64,000 bases of DNA from Clostridia bacterium (GTDB lineage Bacteria; Bacillota; Clostridia; Christensenellales; Borkfalkiaceae), in NCBI GenBank assembly GCA_900770945.1, contig CAAGME010000043.1, positions 43,640 to 107,639 of the forward strand, given 5' to 3'. A program made the translations under genes and the position numbers. Below, piece by piece: positions 1 to 9,292 of the stretch (its first letter is position 1; each line of letters begins with the position of its first letter). Under the pieces are notes generated by a model. The model saw only the letters and a list, made by a program, of their open reading frames with translations, ran no database searches and was not told the origin of the DNA.

Positions 1-633
1 GATGTATATATAGCTTCTTCGATATCGAATGTGTCGGCATACTTCACGAAAACTTTCCTTAAAAAGACGGAAAGGGCGGAAACCGTTGACGGCGTGGCTT
101 ACGACAAATATTATGGGGAAGAACAAACGATAAGGTTCGAAGCTGAGTATGCGATTCTCGACGGTAAAAACACCGAAAACGGAGGAAATACTTTTGTAAG
201 GCGCAATGCGGCGGCTTCAAACAATTACTATATCGGCAATATGAGTAATCCGGGCAATACCGTTACATTCAATATAGTCGCTTCTTCGACGGTAAGGGGC
301 AAGTTGACAATATGCATTGCAAGCCTACAAAATCCTGCCGGGAATGTCGTTTGCGCGTTGAAGAACATGTATGTTTTAACGGTAAACGGCAGCGAGGTTG
401 CCGGTTATGACGAAGTTATGATTAATCCTTCGGATGCGGGCAAAGCCGTCGGAGGCAGTTATTCCGATTATGTCACCGTGGAAGTTGAAATCGAACTTCG
501 CGAAGGAAGTAACGTTTTGTTATTTACTGCAGGTTCTTCCATAAACAATCTTGACTATATTGAAATAACTTCTATGGCTAACCTCACTTGGGAACCTAAG
601 ACCGATAACGGTATTTATAATGATGTAGATTGA
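1..633 (+). CDS. Partial CBM-type surface protein (3' end only)
   Basis: The reading frame is open from base 1, so the gene begins upstream of the window and only its last ~210 residues are seen. The visible part is one beta-rich module beginning near the motif IRFEAEYAILDG and ending NNLDYIEITS. This layout (FEAE near the start, a glycine-rich GGN segment, V-N-G in mid-module, a closing L-D-Y-I-E-I strand) matches the CBM6/CBM35-like modules in the next gene and in the proteins at 56-64 kb. The likely role is polysaccharide binding at the cell surface. No catalytic domain is visible in the window. Family assignment is by pattern only. Confidence 0.7.
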   Translation, partial: DVYIASSISNVSAYFTKTFLKKTERAETVDGVAYDKYYGEEQTIRFEAEYAILDGKNTENGGNTFVRRNAAASNNYYIGNMSNPGNTVTFNIVASSTVRGKLTICIASLQNPAGNVVCALKNMYVLTVNGSEVAGYDEVMINPSDAGKAVGGSYSDYVTVEVEIELREGSNVLLFTAGSSINNLDYIEITSMANLTWEPKTDNGIYNDVD

Positions 634-697
634 TAATAATTCGGGCGCTACCGCTAAAGATAACGAGACGCCCTGTAAAAATGATAAACGGAGGTTT

Positions 698-3124
698 ATG
701 AAAATGAAAAAAACAAGGCTGTTTATTTGCCTGATACTTGTCGCTTTATCTGCAATGTTTGCCATCGTCGGTTGTACAACGGAAGAAGGGAAAAAAACTC
801 TCGAATCTTTGACCATAACGACTAACCCGACAAAGGTTGTATATGAAGAGGGCGAAAAATTCGATAAAACAGGAATGGTCGTTGCGGCGAGCTTTTCCGA
901 TCAAACGAAAAACACCGTAACCGATTACACGGTATCGCCGTCCGGAGTACTTAAAACGAGCGACGCTAAGATAATCGTTTCGTATACATACGAAGGAGTA
1001 ACAAAAACCGCGGAAGTTGTCATAACCGTCAACGTGAAGAAAATTCTCGAATCCGTTAAGGTTACAACTCAGCCGTCTAAAACGACGTATTATGCCGGAG
1101 AAGTTTTTGACGCTTCGGGAATGAAAATCGTTGCTAAATATTCCGATGGGACGGATAAAGAAGTTTTAGATTACGATTATCCTAAAACGGCTTTGGAAGA
1201 AGGAACAACTAAGGTGACGATAACTTATCAAGGAAAAACCGCGGAAGTTGCCGTAACTGTTTTGGGTAAAGGTAAGACGACAAAGTTTGAAGCCGAAGAC
1301 GAAAGAGTAAAACGCATGGGCGGTGCAATAAATACGGACGCCGGTTCCGGCGGTAAAAACGTGGGAGGACTCAATCATGAAGCAACGTTGACTTTCTGGC
1401 TCGATTCTGACGCCGAAGAGGTTATAAGGCTCGCCGTTGCTATTTCCAGCGAACAAGCGGGCGGCGGAAATCTAACGAAAACTTTCGATAAGCTTTTCTC
1501 GTTTACGCTTAACGACAGAGTTGTAGACACTTCTTCTCTTGTTGTTGCCCCTGTCTCCGATTCTGCAAAAACGAGCGGCGATTATAACGATTTTAGAGAA
1601 GTTTTGATAAACGTCACTCTCGTTAAAGGTCATAACAAACTTGTATTTGCTTCCGCTATGGATGAGAACGGAGAGTATCACGGCACGAACTTCGATTACA
1701 TTGCCGTTACATCGATTACGTCTGTAGATTGGAGCCCGGCACCCACCCTCTCGTCTATAACGGTTAGCGGAGCTAAAACGGACTATTTTGCGAATCAAAA
1801 CTTTTCTACCGAAGGCATGGTTGTCACGGCAAAATATAGTTATGGCGAAGATAAAATCGTAACGGGATACAACGTTACGCCGGAAGTCCTTTCTGCCGGT
1901 ATGACGGGAGTTATAGTATCTTATACGGAGAACGGTGTTACCGTAACGGCTAAAGTTAGTGTAACCGTATCCGAAAAATCGGTAACGGCGATTAGCGTTG
2001 CGGGCGAATATAAGACGGAATATTACGAATATGATACGTTTGACCCGACCGGTATGATTGTAACGTTTGCTTATAACGATGGCAGCGAAGCGACCGCAAA
2101 GTCTGGAGAATATTCTTTCGATAAGTCCCCGCTTTCTACCGGTATGACGGCTTTTAGAGTTTATTATAGTTCGACGATTTATCAAGATATTGCCATAACC
2201 GTTAAAGCCTATACGGGGAGCGCAGTTGAGTTTGCTCATAAAAACAACGCCGTATCCGAGGTTAACGATTCTTCGCCTATGAAAGATTTTGCTTTAAAAT
2301 ACGGCTATGTCGGAGGTATGAACAACGAAGGAAAAGCCCTTGCTTATGAAATAAACTCCTCCGCTGCGCAAAAGGTAATACTTACTCTCGTGCTTGCCGG
2401 TAACGAGGGCGGGGATACTAAGCTTAACGAAATGTATTCTGTGTTCGTTAACGATACGGAAGTTGTCGTGAACGATGGTGTTATTGTTGAAAATAAAGGG
2501 AAAATCGCATATACGTATTTTACAAGCGTACAACTTGTAATCTCGCTTACGGGAGGCAAAAACGAAATTAAGGTAGTAAGTAAAGGCGGCCCTGCGACGA
2601 ACTTTTCCGGGCTTATTATAAAAACAGCCGATGCGAATCTTACTGTTGAGAAATATGTTGAGCCTACAATAGAATACAAAGGTAATTCGATTACTATAGT
2701 TACGCCCGGCGCGTCGAAAGGCGGCGAAATAAACGGGTCTTCTCCGGCGAAAGCGTTCGTTGAAGAGCATGGCTATAGAGGCGGAGTACCCGAAGCCGGA
2801 GACCTCAACTTTAATTTTGCGTCTTCAGTTAAGCAAAAGGTTCAGATAAAAATGTACCTGGCCGGGAACGAAGCCGGTGACACCGCTTTAAAAAATATGT
2901 TCTATATCAAAATCAATGGTACAGACATAGCCGAAACGATAAGTGCGGTTGTTTCTAACCCCGATAAAATAGCGTATTATTACTTTGTAGAAGTAATTTT
3001 CGAAGTTGAAGTACGAGAGGGAAATAATATTCTTACATTTACATCCAATGGCGGGTCGGGAACAAACTTTTCCGGAATTGTTATTACTACGGCAACTACG
3101 GAAACAATTGTTACGGCTGCATAA
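698..3124 (+). CDS. Lipoprotein with four Ig-like (Big_3-type) and three CBM-like modules
   Basis: 808 residues. The N-terminus is a lipoprotein signal with lipobox IVGC at Cys26, so the protein should be lipid-anchored outside the membrane. Ig-like repeats of the bacterial Big_3 type (motifs YYAGEVFDASGM and similar) lie at about 34-110, 113-187, 350-425 and 428-507. CBM-like modules lie at about 192-345, 509-654 and 665-808; the last two share the motif LAGNE-GDT and a closing NFSG-I strand. No catalytic residues were found. GGAGG sits at 690-694; a second ATG at 704 gives better spacing and may be the true start. The role is inferred: a surface glycan-binding or adhesin-like protein working with the xylan operon downstream. 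Confidence 0.75.
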   Translation: MKMKKTRLFICLILVALSAMFAIVGCTTEEGKKTLESLTITTNPTKVVYEEGEKFDKTGMVVAASFSDQTKNTVTDYTVSPSGVLKTSDAKIIVSYTYEGVTKTAEVVITVNVKKILESVKVTTQPSKTTYYAGEVFDASGMKIVAKYSDGTDKEVLDYDYPKTALEEGTTKVTITYQGKTAEVAVTVLGKGKTTKFEAEDERVKRMGGAINTDAGSGGKNVGGLNHEATLTFWLDSDAEEVIRLAVAISSEQAGGGNLTKTFDKLFSFTLNDRVVDTSSLVVAPVSDSAKTSGDYNDFREVLINVTLVKGHNKLVFASAMDENGEYHGTNFDYIAVTSITSVDWSPAPTLSSITVSGAKTDYFANQNFSTEGMVVTAKYSYGEDKIVTGYNVTPEVLSAGMTGVIVSYTENGVTVTAKVSVTVSEKSVTAISVAGEYKTEYYEYDTFDPTGMIVTFAYNDGSEATAKSGEYSFDKSPLSTGMTAFRVYYSSTIYQDIAITVKAYTGSAVEFAHKNNAVSEVNDSSPMKDFALKYGYVGGMNNEGKALAYEINSSAAQKVILTLVLAGNEGGDTKLNEMYSVFVNDTEVVVNDGVIVENKGKIAYTYFTSVQLVISLTGGKNEIKVVSKGGPATNFSGLIIKTADANLTVEKYVEPTIEYKGNSITIVTPGASKGGEINGSSPAKAFVEEHGYRGGVPEAGDLNFNFASSVKQKVQIKMYLAGNEAGDTALKNMFYIKINGTDIAETISAVVSNPDKIAYYYFVEVIFEVEVREGNNILTFTSNGGSGTNFSGIVITTATTETIVTAA

Positions 3125-3200
3125 GAAAAGATTTTATGAAAGTTTCTGTAAGCCGAAAGTAAATCGCGGTGAAAAACGATTGGCAAAGTAGAAAAAACGC

Positions 3201-3275
3201 TTGAAATTTAACGTTTAACATTATACAATTAACGGAGCCGACGAGGAATACGATTGTTGAGGGCTTTGTCGGCTC
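3201..3275 (+). promoter_or_regulatory. Putative promoter/operator and hairpin ahead of the GH43-xylAB operon
   Basis: TTGAAA at 3201-3206 and TATACA at 3222-3227 form a weak -35/-10 pair with only 15 bases between, interrupted by the near-palindrome TTAACGTTTAA. Downstream, GAGCCGAC (3235-3242) and GTCGGCTC (3268-3275) form an 8-bp stem just before the GH43 ribosome site. The hairpin is followed by an A-run, not a T-run, so it is not a standard terminator for this strand. An operator or leader function for xylose control is only inference. Confidence 0.35.
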
Positions 3276-3302
3276 AAAAAAACAAAAAGGGAAACTACCT
3301 TT

Positions 3303-4727
3303 ATGAAACAAGTATTTAATCCTTATCTTCCTTCTTACGAATATATTCCGGACGGGGAGCCGCATGTCTTTGGCGACAGAGTGTATATTTACGGCTCTCA
3401 CGATAAGTTTAACGGAAAGTTCTTTTGCATGAACGATTACGTTTGCTATTCCGCGCCCGTTGACGACCTTAAAAATTGGCGGTACGAGGGCGTTATCTGG
3501 AAAAAGGCTAACGACCCGACAAAAAAAGGGCTTATTCTCAACCAGATGTACGCGCCCGACGTTGTCGAGGGCAACGACGGAAAGTATTACCTTTATTATT
3601 TTATCGGCAGCAGCGGCACGATAGGCGTTGCCGTTTGCGATACGCCCGCGGGCGAATATAAATATCTCGGACGGGTCAAATACCCCGACGGTAAGGTTTT
3701 GGGGAGGAACGGAGAAAAGGACGCTCACCAATTCGACCCCGGAGTGTTTAAGGACGACGACGGAAAAATTTACTTATACACGGGTTTTGCGCCCAAATCG
3801 CCTAACATCTTTACACGGTTTAAGCCTGTAAACACGCATGGCGCGCTCGGAGCGGAGCTTGAAAGCGATATGCTTACGATAAAGCTCCCGACGGCGAGAA
3901 TAGCAAAATCTCAACACTGTTCTTTAGGTACCGGGTACGAAGGACACGAGTTTTTCGAAGCTTCGTCAATGCGAAAATTCAACGGTAAGTATTACTTTAT
4001 TTATTCTTCCGTTTTAGGACACGAGCTGTGCTATGCGATAGGCGATTCTCCGCTCGGCGAGTTTAAGTACGGCGGAACGCTCGTATCGATAGGCGACGTG
4101 GGAATAAGCGAAAAGCCGACCAATTATCTCGGCAACACGCACGGCAGCGTTGAAAAGATAGGCGACAAATACTACGTTTTTTACCACAGACAGACAAACA
4201 GACATTGCCATTCGCGCCAGGCTTGCGCGGAGGAAATAAAGCTGAATGCCGACGGAACGTTCACGCAGGCGGAAGTTACTTCCTGCGGGCTTAACGGCGG
4301 ACCGCTTATAGGGAAAGGCGAGTACGAAGCTCGTATTGCCTGCAACCTTACGAGCAAGAAAGGCGTTAAGTTTTACACGGGCAAAACGCCCGCGGGCGTA
4401 CACCCGTACTTTACGCAAAGCGGCGTTGACAGAGAGTGCGACGGCGACCAATATATAGCGAATTTTCGTGACGGAGCGACGGCGGGCTTCAAGTATTTTA
4501 AGTTTGAAAACGCAAAGGGCGTTTCGATTAAAATTCGCGGCAAAGCGCACGGCGAAATGCTTGTTTTCGGCAAAGAGAAAAGGGAAGCGGCAAGGATAAA
4601 AATCGATATTGACGGCGGAACGAAAGAATTTTCTTCAACGCTTGATATCGCGGACGGAGTAAGCCCGTTGTACTTTACTTTCCGCGGCAAAGGAAAGTTT
4701 GATTTTTTAAGTTTTGAGCTAAAATAG
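3303..4727 (+). CDS. GH43-family glycoside hydrolase (xylosidase/arabinofuranosidase type)
   Basis: 474 residues, no signal peptide, so probably cytoplasmic and acting on imported xylo-oligosaccharides. The five-bladed propeller is visible: an N-terminal segment IPDGEPHVFGDRVYIYGSHD typical of one GH43 subgroup (Asp17 is the likely base), YAPDVV near residue 85 (likely pKa-modulating Asp), FDPGVFKDDDGKIYLY, and FFEASSMRKFNGKYYFIYS near 219 (likely acid Glu). A C-terminal beta region of about 130 residues may be a CBM6-like domain. The gene lies 14 bases ahead of xylA and is co-directional with xylA and xylB, so release of xylose or arabinose from oligosaccharides is the expected task. Exact substrate cannot be set from sequence. 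Confidence 0.85.
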   Translation: MKQVFNPYLPSYEYIPDGEPHVFGDRVYIYGSHDKFNGKFFCMNDYVCYSAPVDDLKNWRYEGVIWKKANDPTKKGLILNQMYAPDVVEGNDGKYYLYYFIGSSGTIGVAVCDTPAGEYKYLGRVKYPDGKVLGRNGEKDAHQFDPGVFKDDDGKIYLYTGFAPKSPNIFTRFKPVNTHGALGAELESDMLTIKLPTARIAKSQHCSLGTGYEGHEFFEASSMRKFNGKYYFIYSSVLGHELCYAIGDSPLGEFKYGGTLVSIGDVGISEKPTNYLGNTHGSVEKIGDKYYVFYHRQTNRHCHSRQACAEEIKLNADGTFTQAEVTSCGLNGGPLIGKGEYEARIACNLTSKKGVKFYTGKTPAGVHPYFTQSGVDRECDGDQYIANFRDGATAGFKYFKFENAKGVSIKIRGKAHGEMLVFGKEKREAARIKIDIDGGTKEFSSTLDIADGVSPLYFTFRGKGKFDFLSFELK

Positions 4728-4741
4728 CGAGGTGAATATTT

Positions 4742-6043
4742 ATGAAATACAACAACGAGAAAGTAGTTTTTGAAGGAACAAAAAGCAAAAACCCGTTTGC
4801 TTTCCGTTATTATGACGCGGAAAAAGTCGTCGGCGGAAAGAAGATGAAAGAGTGGCTGAAATTCGCAATGAGTTATTGGCACACCGTCAATGCTGCCGGC
4901 ACGGATATGTTCGGCGGCGATACGATGGATAAGACTTTCGGGCTTAGCGGAATGGAAATGTACAAAAAGAAAGCCGATTTTGCGTTCGATTTGATGCAGA
5001 AGCTCGGCATCGAATACTACTGCTTCCATGACGTGGACGTTGCGCCCGAGGGCAAAACGCTTGCGGAAAGCGTTAAAAACCTTGAAGAAATGACGGACTA
5101 TCTGCTCGAAAAGCAGAGAAAAACGGGCATAAAACTTTTATGGGCGACGGCTAACATGTTCAGCGACAAAAAGTTTATGGCGGGCGCGGGTACTTCGCCT
5201 TTTGCGGACGTTTTCGCCGTTGCCGCCGGCAAAGTCAAAGCGGCGATAGACGCGGCAATCAAACTCGGCGCGACCGGTTACGTTTTCTGGGGCGGAAGAG
5301 AAGGTTACGACACCCTTTTGAACACGGATATGGGCTTAGAACTCGACAACCTGGCAAGACTTTTGACTCTCGCCCGCGATTATGCGAGAAAAAAAGGCTT
5401 TAAGGGCGACTTCTATATCGAACCCAAACCCAAGGAACCGACGAAAAATCAGTACGACTTCGACGTGGCGACTTGCGCCAACTTCTTGAGAAAATACAAC
5501 CTTTTAGACGACTTTAAGGTTAATATAGAAGCAAACCATGCAACGCTTGCGGGGCATACCTTCCAACACGAATTGCGCATGGCGCGCGTAAACGGCATTT
5601 TCGGCTCGATAGACGCAAACCAAGGCGATTTGCTGCTCGGCTGGGACACCGACCAATTCCCGACCAACGTTTACGAAACGACCGCTTGCATGTACGAAGT
5701 GTTGAAAGCCGGCGGTTTTGTGAGCGGCGGGCTTAATTTCGACGCGAAAGCACGCAGACAGTCAAATACTTTTGAAGATATAATCTTGTCGTATATAGCC
5801 GGCATGGATTCGTTCGCGCTCGGGCTTATCAAGGCGCAGGCTATAATTGACGACGGACGTATCGACGAATTCACCAAAGAGAGATATTCGTCTTATCAAA
5901 GCGGCATAGGCAAACGCGTCGTCGAGGGCAAAGAAACGCTCGAAAGCCTTGCCGAATACGCGGCGGACTTAACCGACGTCAAAGCGCAGTCGGGCAGACA
6001 GGAATATCTCGAAAACGTCATTAACGACATTCTTTTCGGTTAA
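4742..6043 (+). CDS. xylA: Xylose isomerase
   Basis: 433 residues, the normal length for class II xylose isomerases. It interconverts D-xylose and D-xylulose in the cytoplasm using two divalent metals. The start KSKNPFAFRYYDAEKVVGGKKM is the class II signature in part; the catalytic His lies in YCFHDVDVAPEG (about residue 96), metal ligands in FYIEPKPKEPTKNQYD and NIEANHATLAGHTFQHE, and the substrate pocket in GSIDANQGD. The start is preceded by GAGGTG. It sits between GH43 and xylB in one operon. Confidence 0.97.
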   Translation: MKYNNEKVVFEGTKSKNPFAFRYYDAEKVVGGKKMKEWLKFAMSYWHTVNAAGTDMFGGDTMDKTFGLSGMEMYKKKADFAFDLMQKLGIEYYCFHDVDVAPEGKTLAESVKNLEEMTDYLLEKQRKTGIKLLWATANMFSDKKFMAGAGTSPFADVFAVAAGKVKAAIDAAIKLGATGYVFWGGREGYDTLLNTDMGLELDNLARLLTLARDYARKKGFKGDFYIEPKPKEPTKNQYDFDVATCANFLRKYNLLDDFKVNIEANHATLAGHTFQHELRMARVNGIFGSIDANQGDLLLGWDTDQFPTNVYETTACMYEVLKAGGFVSGGLNFDAKARRQSNTFEDIILSYIAGMDSFALGLIKAQAIIDDGRIDEFTKERYSSYQSGIGKRVVEGKETLESLAEYAADLTDVKAQSGRQEYLENVINDILFG

Positions 6044-6044
6044 A

Positions 6045-7496
6045 ATGTATTATATAGGAATAGACCTCGGAACGAGCGCGGTTAAAGGTTTGCTGATCGA
6101 TGAAAACGGCGCGGTTTTGAGAGAAAACAGCAGAACTTACCCCGTTTTTTACCCGAGCGACGGATGGAGCGAGCAGAATCCCGAAGACTGGTTTTTTGCC
6201 GTTAATCGCCTTATAGACGAACTTTCCGACGGCGTGGAAGAAAAAATAGCCGCGCTTTCCGTCGGCGGACAAATGCATGGATTAGTCGTTTTGGACGAAA
6301 ACGACAACGTAGTGCGCCCGTGCATTTTGTGGAACGACGGCAGAACGGAAAAGCAAACGCGGTACTTAAACGAAGTCGTCGGCAAAGAATTTCTTTCCGA
6401 AAACACGGCGAACATCGCCTTTGCGGGCTTCACCGCGCCCAAACTTTTGTGGATAGAAGAAAACGAGCCGGAAAACTTTAAAAAAATACGTAAAATAATG
6501 CTTCCTAAGGACTATATCGCGTATAGATTGACGGGCAGCTTCACTACGGATTTTTCCGACGCTTCGGGTACGCTTTTTCTTGACGTAAAAAATAAGTGCT
6601 GGTCGCAAAAAATGCTCGATATCCTGCATATAGACCGACTTATGCTTCCTGAGTTAAAAGAAAGTTACGAGGTTATAGGGCGGATAAAGGACGGGTTTAA
6701 GTTAAAAGGAGTTCTCGTTGCGGCAGGAGCGGGCGACAATGCGGCGGCGGCGATAGGCACGGGCGCGACGACGAACGGCGCAACCAACATATCTCTCGGC
6801 ACGTCCGGCACGGTGTTCACTTCTTGCGATAAGTTTTCCGCAGGCGAAAACAATTCTTTGCACGCTTTTTGCCACGCAAACGGCAAGTACCACCTTATGG
6901 GGTGCATACTTTCCGCGGCGAGCGCGAACAAGTGGTGGATAGAAGATATTTTAAAAAGTAAAGATTATGAGGGCGAAGTAGCTTTTGCAAAGGAAAAAGC
7001 GGGGAATAACGGCGTGTATTTTTTGCCGTACCTTATGGGTGAAAGAAGCCCGCACAACGACGTGAACGCCCGAGGGGCTTTCATCGGTATGCGGCTCGAT
7101 ACTTCGCGGCAAGAAATGTCGCTTGCAGTTTTAGAGGGCGTTGCGTTTGCTCTTCGCGACTGTGTGGAAGCGGCGAGAAGTTCGGGCGTAAAAATCAGTT
7201 CTGCAACGCTTTGCGGCGGCGGCGCGAAAAGCAAGCTTTGGCGGCGGATAATCGCAGACGTTCTCGGCGCAAAAATAATGATTCCCGAAGCGGAACAGGG
7301 TCCCGGGTACGGCGCGGCGATACTTGCAATGGTTGCCGCGGGCGAATATTCTTCGGTAGAAGAAGCCGTTAAAAAAATAGTAAGAGTCAAGGAAAGCGTT
7401 ATTCCGGACAAAAAAGGTGTGGATTTGTACGAAAAGAGGTATAAAACGTATAAGTCGCTGTATCCGTGTCTGAAAGAAGTTTTTAAAACGATGTAA
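6045..7496 (+). CDS. xylB: Xylulokinase
   Basis: 483 residues, typical for FGGY-family xylulokinase, which phosphorylates D-xylulose to xylulose 5-phosphate for the pentose phosphate pathway. Phosphate-1 motif IGIDLGTSAVKG is at the N-terminus; MHGLVVLD and CILWNDGRTEKQT form the substrate site; NISLGTSGTVF and the C-terminal LCGGGAKSKLWRRIIADVL form the nucleotide site. It starts one base after the xylA stop, so translation is probably coupled. The operon ends at the hairpin immediately downstream. Confidence 0.96.
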   Translation: MYYIGIDLGTSAVKGLLIDENGAVLRENSRTYPVFYPSDGWSEQNPEDWFFAVNRLIDELSDGVEEKIAALSVGGQMHGLVVLDENDNVVRPCILWNDGRTEKQTRYLNEVVGKEFLSENTANIAFAGFTAPKLLWIEENEPENFKKIRKIMLPKDYIAYRLTGSFTTDFSDASGTLFLDVKNKCWSQKMLDILHIDRLMLPELKESYEVIGRIKDGFKLKGVLVAAGAGDNAAAAIGTGATTNGATNISLGTSGTVFTSCDKFSAGENNSLHAFCHANGKYHLMGCILSAASANKWWIEDILKSKDYEGEVAFAKEKAGNNGVYFLPYLMGERSPHNDVNARGAFIGMRLDTSRQEMSLAVLEGVAFALRDCVEAARSSGVKISSATLCGGGAKSKLWRRIIADVLGAKIMIPEAEQGPGYGAAILAMVAAGEYSSVEEAVKKIVRVKESVIPDKKGVDLYEKRYKTYKSLYPCLKEVFKTM

Positions 7497-7523
7497 TCTA
7501 TATAGGCTCCTTTAAGTATTGTT

Positions 7524-7566
7524 AAAGCCGCGGTGAGTTGTAAAAAGCAAGCCGCGGCTTTTTCGC
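7524..7566 (+). terminator. Rho-independent terminator of the xyl operon
   Basis: AAAGCCGCGG (7524-7533) pairs perfectly with CCGCGGCTTT (7552-7561) and is followed by T residues. An overlapping second pairing, AAAAAGCAAG with CTTGCTTTTT, gives an alternative hairpin further down. The rest of 7497-7630 holds no gene. Confidence 0.85.
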
Positions 7567-7610
7567 TTGCTTTTTTACTTAGCGAAAAAATCTCTTTGCG
7601 CGACTATGCG

Positions 7611-7625
7611 ACTAAAAGATTGAAA
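7611..7625 (+). repeat. Left copy of 15-bp direct repeat flanking the prophage
   Basis: ACTAAAAGATTGAAA here is repeated exactly, in the same orientation, at 40391-40405. The two copies bracket the phage genes almost exactly. They could be attL/attR cores, or the right-hand copy could be a subterminal transposase-binding repeat (see the inverted repeat at 7631). Confidence 0.6.
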
Positions 7626-7630
7626 TGTTG

Positions 7631-7641
7631 TTTTGTCAATC
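7631..7641 (+). repeat. Left terminal inverted repeat of the prophage
   Basis: TTTTGTCAATC here is the exact inverse of GATTGACAAAA at 40408-40418. With ends set at TGTCAATC (7634) and GATTGACA (40415) the element has 5'-TG...CA-3' termini, as in elements moved by IS3/IS481-type DDE enzymes. No target-site duplication is obvious next to these ends. That leaves the exact boundary uncertain by a few tens of bases. Confidence 0.55.
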
Positions 7642-7719
7642 GTTTTTTAAGAGATTTTAAGAAATTTTCTAAATAATTTTTATTTTCGGGGTTTTGACGC
7701 CCTAAAATAGGCAAAATAA

Positions 7720-7752
7720 GGGGGTTGCCGTCGTGTTGTGCGGCAATCCCCG
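7720..7752 (-). terminator. Hairpin downstream of the transposase gene
   Basis: GGGGTTGCCG (7721-7730) pairs with CGGCAATCCCC (7741-7751) with one wobble. On the minus strand it follows the transposase stop and is succeeded by a T-rich stretch, so it probably ends the leftmost phage transcript. Bases 7642-7830 are otherwise non-coding. Confidence 0.5.
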
Positions 7753-7830
7753 TTGTTTTAACTTGTAAAAGGGCATAAGAAAACAACCGCGGCGATAATA
7801 GACGCGGCGCGTCGGCGGTGTTAAGTTTCG

Positions 7831-8853
7831 TTAGGCGGCTTTTTTCTTCAAGAATTTGACCCGATAGCCCGCGTCGGGCGTTTCGGGCGTTGCCGATTTC
7901 AAAACTTCCATAAGTTCGGCGCGCTTTTGTAGCGGTGTAATCCACGACCGCCGCCCGTTTTTATCCCGTAAAGACGAGTGCGGGCAATTATTATATCGAA
8001 CGAGCCACGACTGCATTTTGTCGCGTAGTTCGTCGAACGTCTTAAATTGTAAATGATTATAAAAATTTTCTTGATCGGTGCGGTGCGAACGTTCGACCTT
8101 GCCGTTGTGGCGCGGCGTGTAAACTCGTATCAATTTGTGTTTGATTTTTAGTTTGTTCAATAAAATATCGACGGCGTGGACCTTACCTTCGCCCGTTCCT
8201 TTCGGGTTTGTAAATTCCGTGCCGTTGTCCGTTTGAATAACAGCGGGCAAATATCCGAAGTAAATTATAGCGCGTTTTATAAAATCGACGGTCGAGTATC
8301 CGCTTTTTTCTTTGTATGGATAGATAAACCGCTCCCGCGTCGCCTCGTCAATCATTGTATATTGATAGAAACGTTCTTTTCGACATTCGCCGCAATTACA
8401 TTCGAGCGGAACGTATTTTACGTCCATTTGCATTTTAACACCGAGCATTTCGGGTGTGTCATAGCGTTGCGCTACATAGGGGTTAATTTCTTTTACGGGG
8501 CGTATTTTGTGTTTCATTAAAAACCGATAAAACCCGCCGTACGTCCGATTGTAGCCGTATTCGGTGCGGAGTATGCCCAACGCCTCGGCGTAACTAATAT
8601 CGGGGTGTGATTTGAATACTTCGGCAATTTGTGCCGTTTCTTCGGGTGTGTGCGCGTTCGGGTGCGGAGTATGCGGGCGGCTTGATTTGTTTTGTAAACT
8701 TTCTTCCGAGCCGTCGTATGCCCGCCGCCACCGATAAAGACTTTGTATCGTGCATTTCGTGCGCTTTGCGACTAAAAATATATCGACTTTATCAACGAGC
8801 CACATTTTCAACGCTTTTTCTTTTTCGTGCGCCGTGTATTTTATTCCCTTCAT
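7831..8853 (-). CDS. IS481-like DDE transposase/integrase (probable phage integration enzyme)
   Basis: 340 residues. An N-terminal helix-turn-helix (about 10-50) precedes an rve/RNase H-fold catalytic core with Asp144 (MQMDVKYV), Asp209 (IQTDNGTEF) and Glu254 (GKVERSHRTD), in the order and spacing of IS3/IS481 transposases. CNCGEC near 152-157 may bind a metal. GGAGG precedes the ATG. It is the last gene before the left end of the prophage, and no tyrosine or serine recombinase was recognised elsewhere in the phage, so it is the best candidate for phage integration by transposition. The alternative is an IS element that landed at the phage end, but no IS-like inverted repeats hug the gene. 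Confidence 0.8.
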   Translation of the reverse strand: MKGIKYTAHEKEKALKMWLVDKVDIFLVAKRTKCTIQSLYRWRRAYDGSEESLQNKSSRPHTPHPNAHTPEETAQIAEVFKSHPDISYAEALGILRTEYGYNRTYGGFYRFLMKHKIRPVKEINPYVAQRYDTPEMLGVKMQMDVKYVPLECNCGECRKERFYQYTMIDEATRERFIYPYKEKSGYSTVDFIKRAIIYFGYLPAVIQTDNGTEFTNPKGTGEGKVHAVDILLNKLKIKHKLIRVYTPRHNGKVERSHRTDQENFYNHLQFKTFDELRDKMQSWLVRYNNCPHSSLRDKNGRRSWITPLQKRAELMEVLKSATPETPDAGYRVKFLKKKAA

Positions 8854-8874
8854 TTTTTAACCTCCTTACATAGT

Positions 8875-8907
8875 AAAAGCGGGCTACCGTTCGGCAACCC
8901 GCTTTTT
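8875..8907 (-). terminator. Terminator between the RHH gene and the transposase
   Basis: AAAAGCGGG (8875-8883) and CCCGCTTTT (8898-8906) form a stem with T-runs on either side, so it can work in both directions. It lies just past the stop of the leftward gene at 8917 and implies that the transposase has separate transcription. Confidence 0.75.
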
Positions 8908-8916
8908 GCGCCTTTC

Positions 8917-9111
8917 TTACTTGTTTTTGTCTTTCAAAACGCCCGCCGCCCAACGTAAGAATTGTGCTTTGTTCATACCACTGTTTTTGATTATTGCGTC
9001 AATTTCCGCCGCCTCGTCGGGTTTTAACCACGTTGTCCATTTTATGGAGTCGTTTTTGTGCGTTTCCCGATAGCGTTTATCGGCGGCTTTTTGCGCCTCG
9101 CTCCGTGCCAT
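8917..9111 (-). CDS. Small ribbon-helix-helix-like phage protein
   Basis: 64 residues. The N-terminal part is basic (MARSEAQKAADKRYRET); the second half, KWTTWLKPDEAAEIDAIIKN then MNKAQFLRWAAGVL, has the beta-strand plus two-helix pattern of Arc/CopG-type DNA-binding proteins. GGAGG lies upstream of the ATG. It sits in the leftward lysogeny-side cluster, so a regulatory DNA-binding role is plausible but unproven. Confidence 0.65.
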   Translation of the reverse strand: MARSEAQKAADKRYRETHKNDSIKWTTWLKPDEAAEIDAIIKNSGMNKAQFLRWAAGVLKDKNK

Positions 9112-9123
9112 AATATACCTCCG

Positions 9124-9291
9124 TTAAAACAAGTCATTTTCGGCGACAAACGTTTTTAAGTCGTCGAAAGTAGGGCAATCGGCTTTTGTAATTTTTGCCG
9201 ATACGGTTACGTTGTCTTTATCGGTCGATATCGTCCACGTTTTAGACTGTTCCGTTACCTTGTAAATTTTCCCGTCTTTTTCGATTTTCAT
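9124..9291 (-). CDS. 55-residue phage protein of unknown function
   Basis: The translation begins MKIEKDGKIYKVTEQSKTW and ends FVAENDLF. It has a GGAGG site at good spacing and its start lies one base from the stop of the upstream gene at 9293. The sequence suggests a small beta-rich soluble domain. No family was recognised. Confidence 0.6.
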   Translation of the reverse strand: MKIEKDGKIYKVTEQSKTWTISTDKDNVTVSAKITKADCPTFDDLKTFVAENDLF

Positions 9292-9292
9292 T

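Noticed and set aside
3235..3275. Rho-independent terminator after the lipoprotein gene
   Set aside because: The hairpin is followed by an A-run on the plus strand, so it was listed as regulatory instead.
7831..8853. Simple IS element inserted in the phage
   Set aside because: No inverted repeats or target duplication close to the gene were seen. It lies within the phage ends with its own terminator. This remains a minor possibility.
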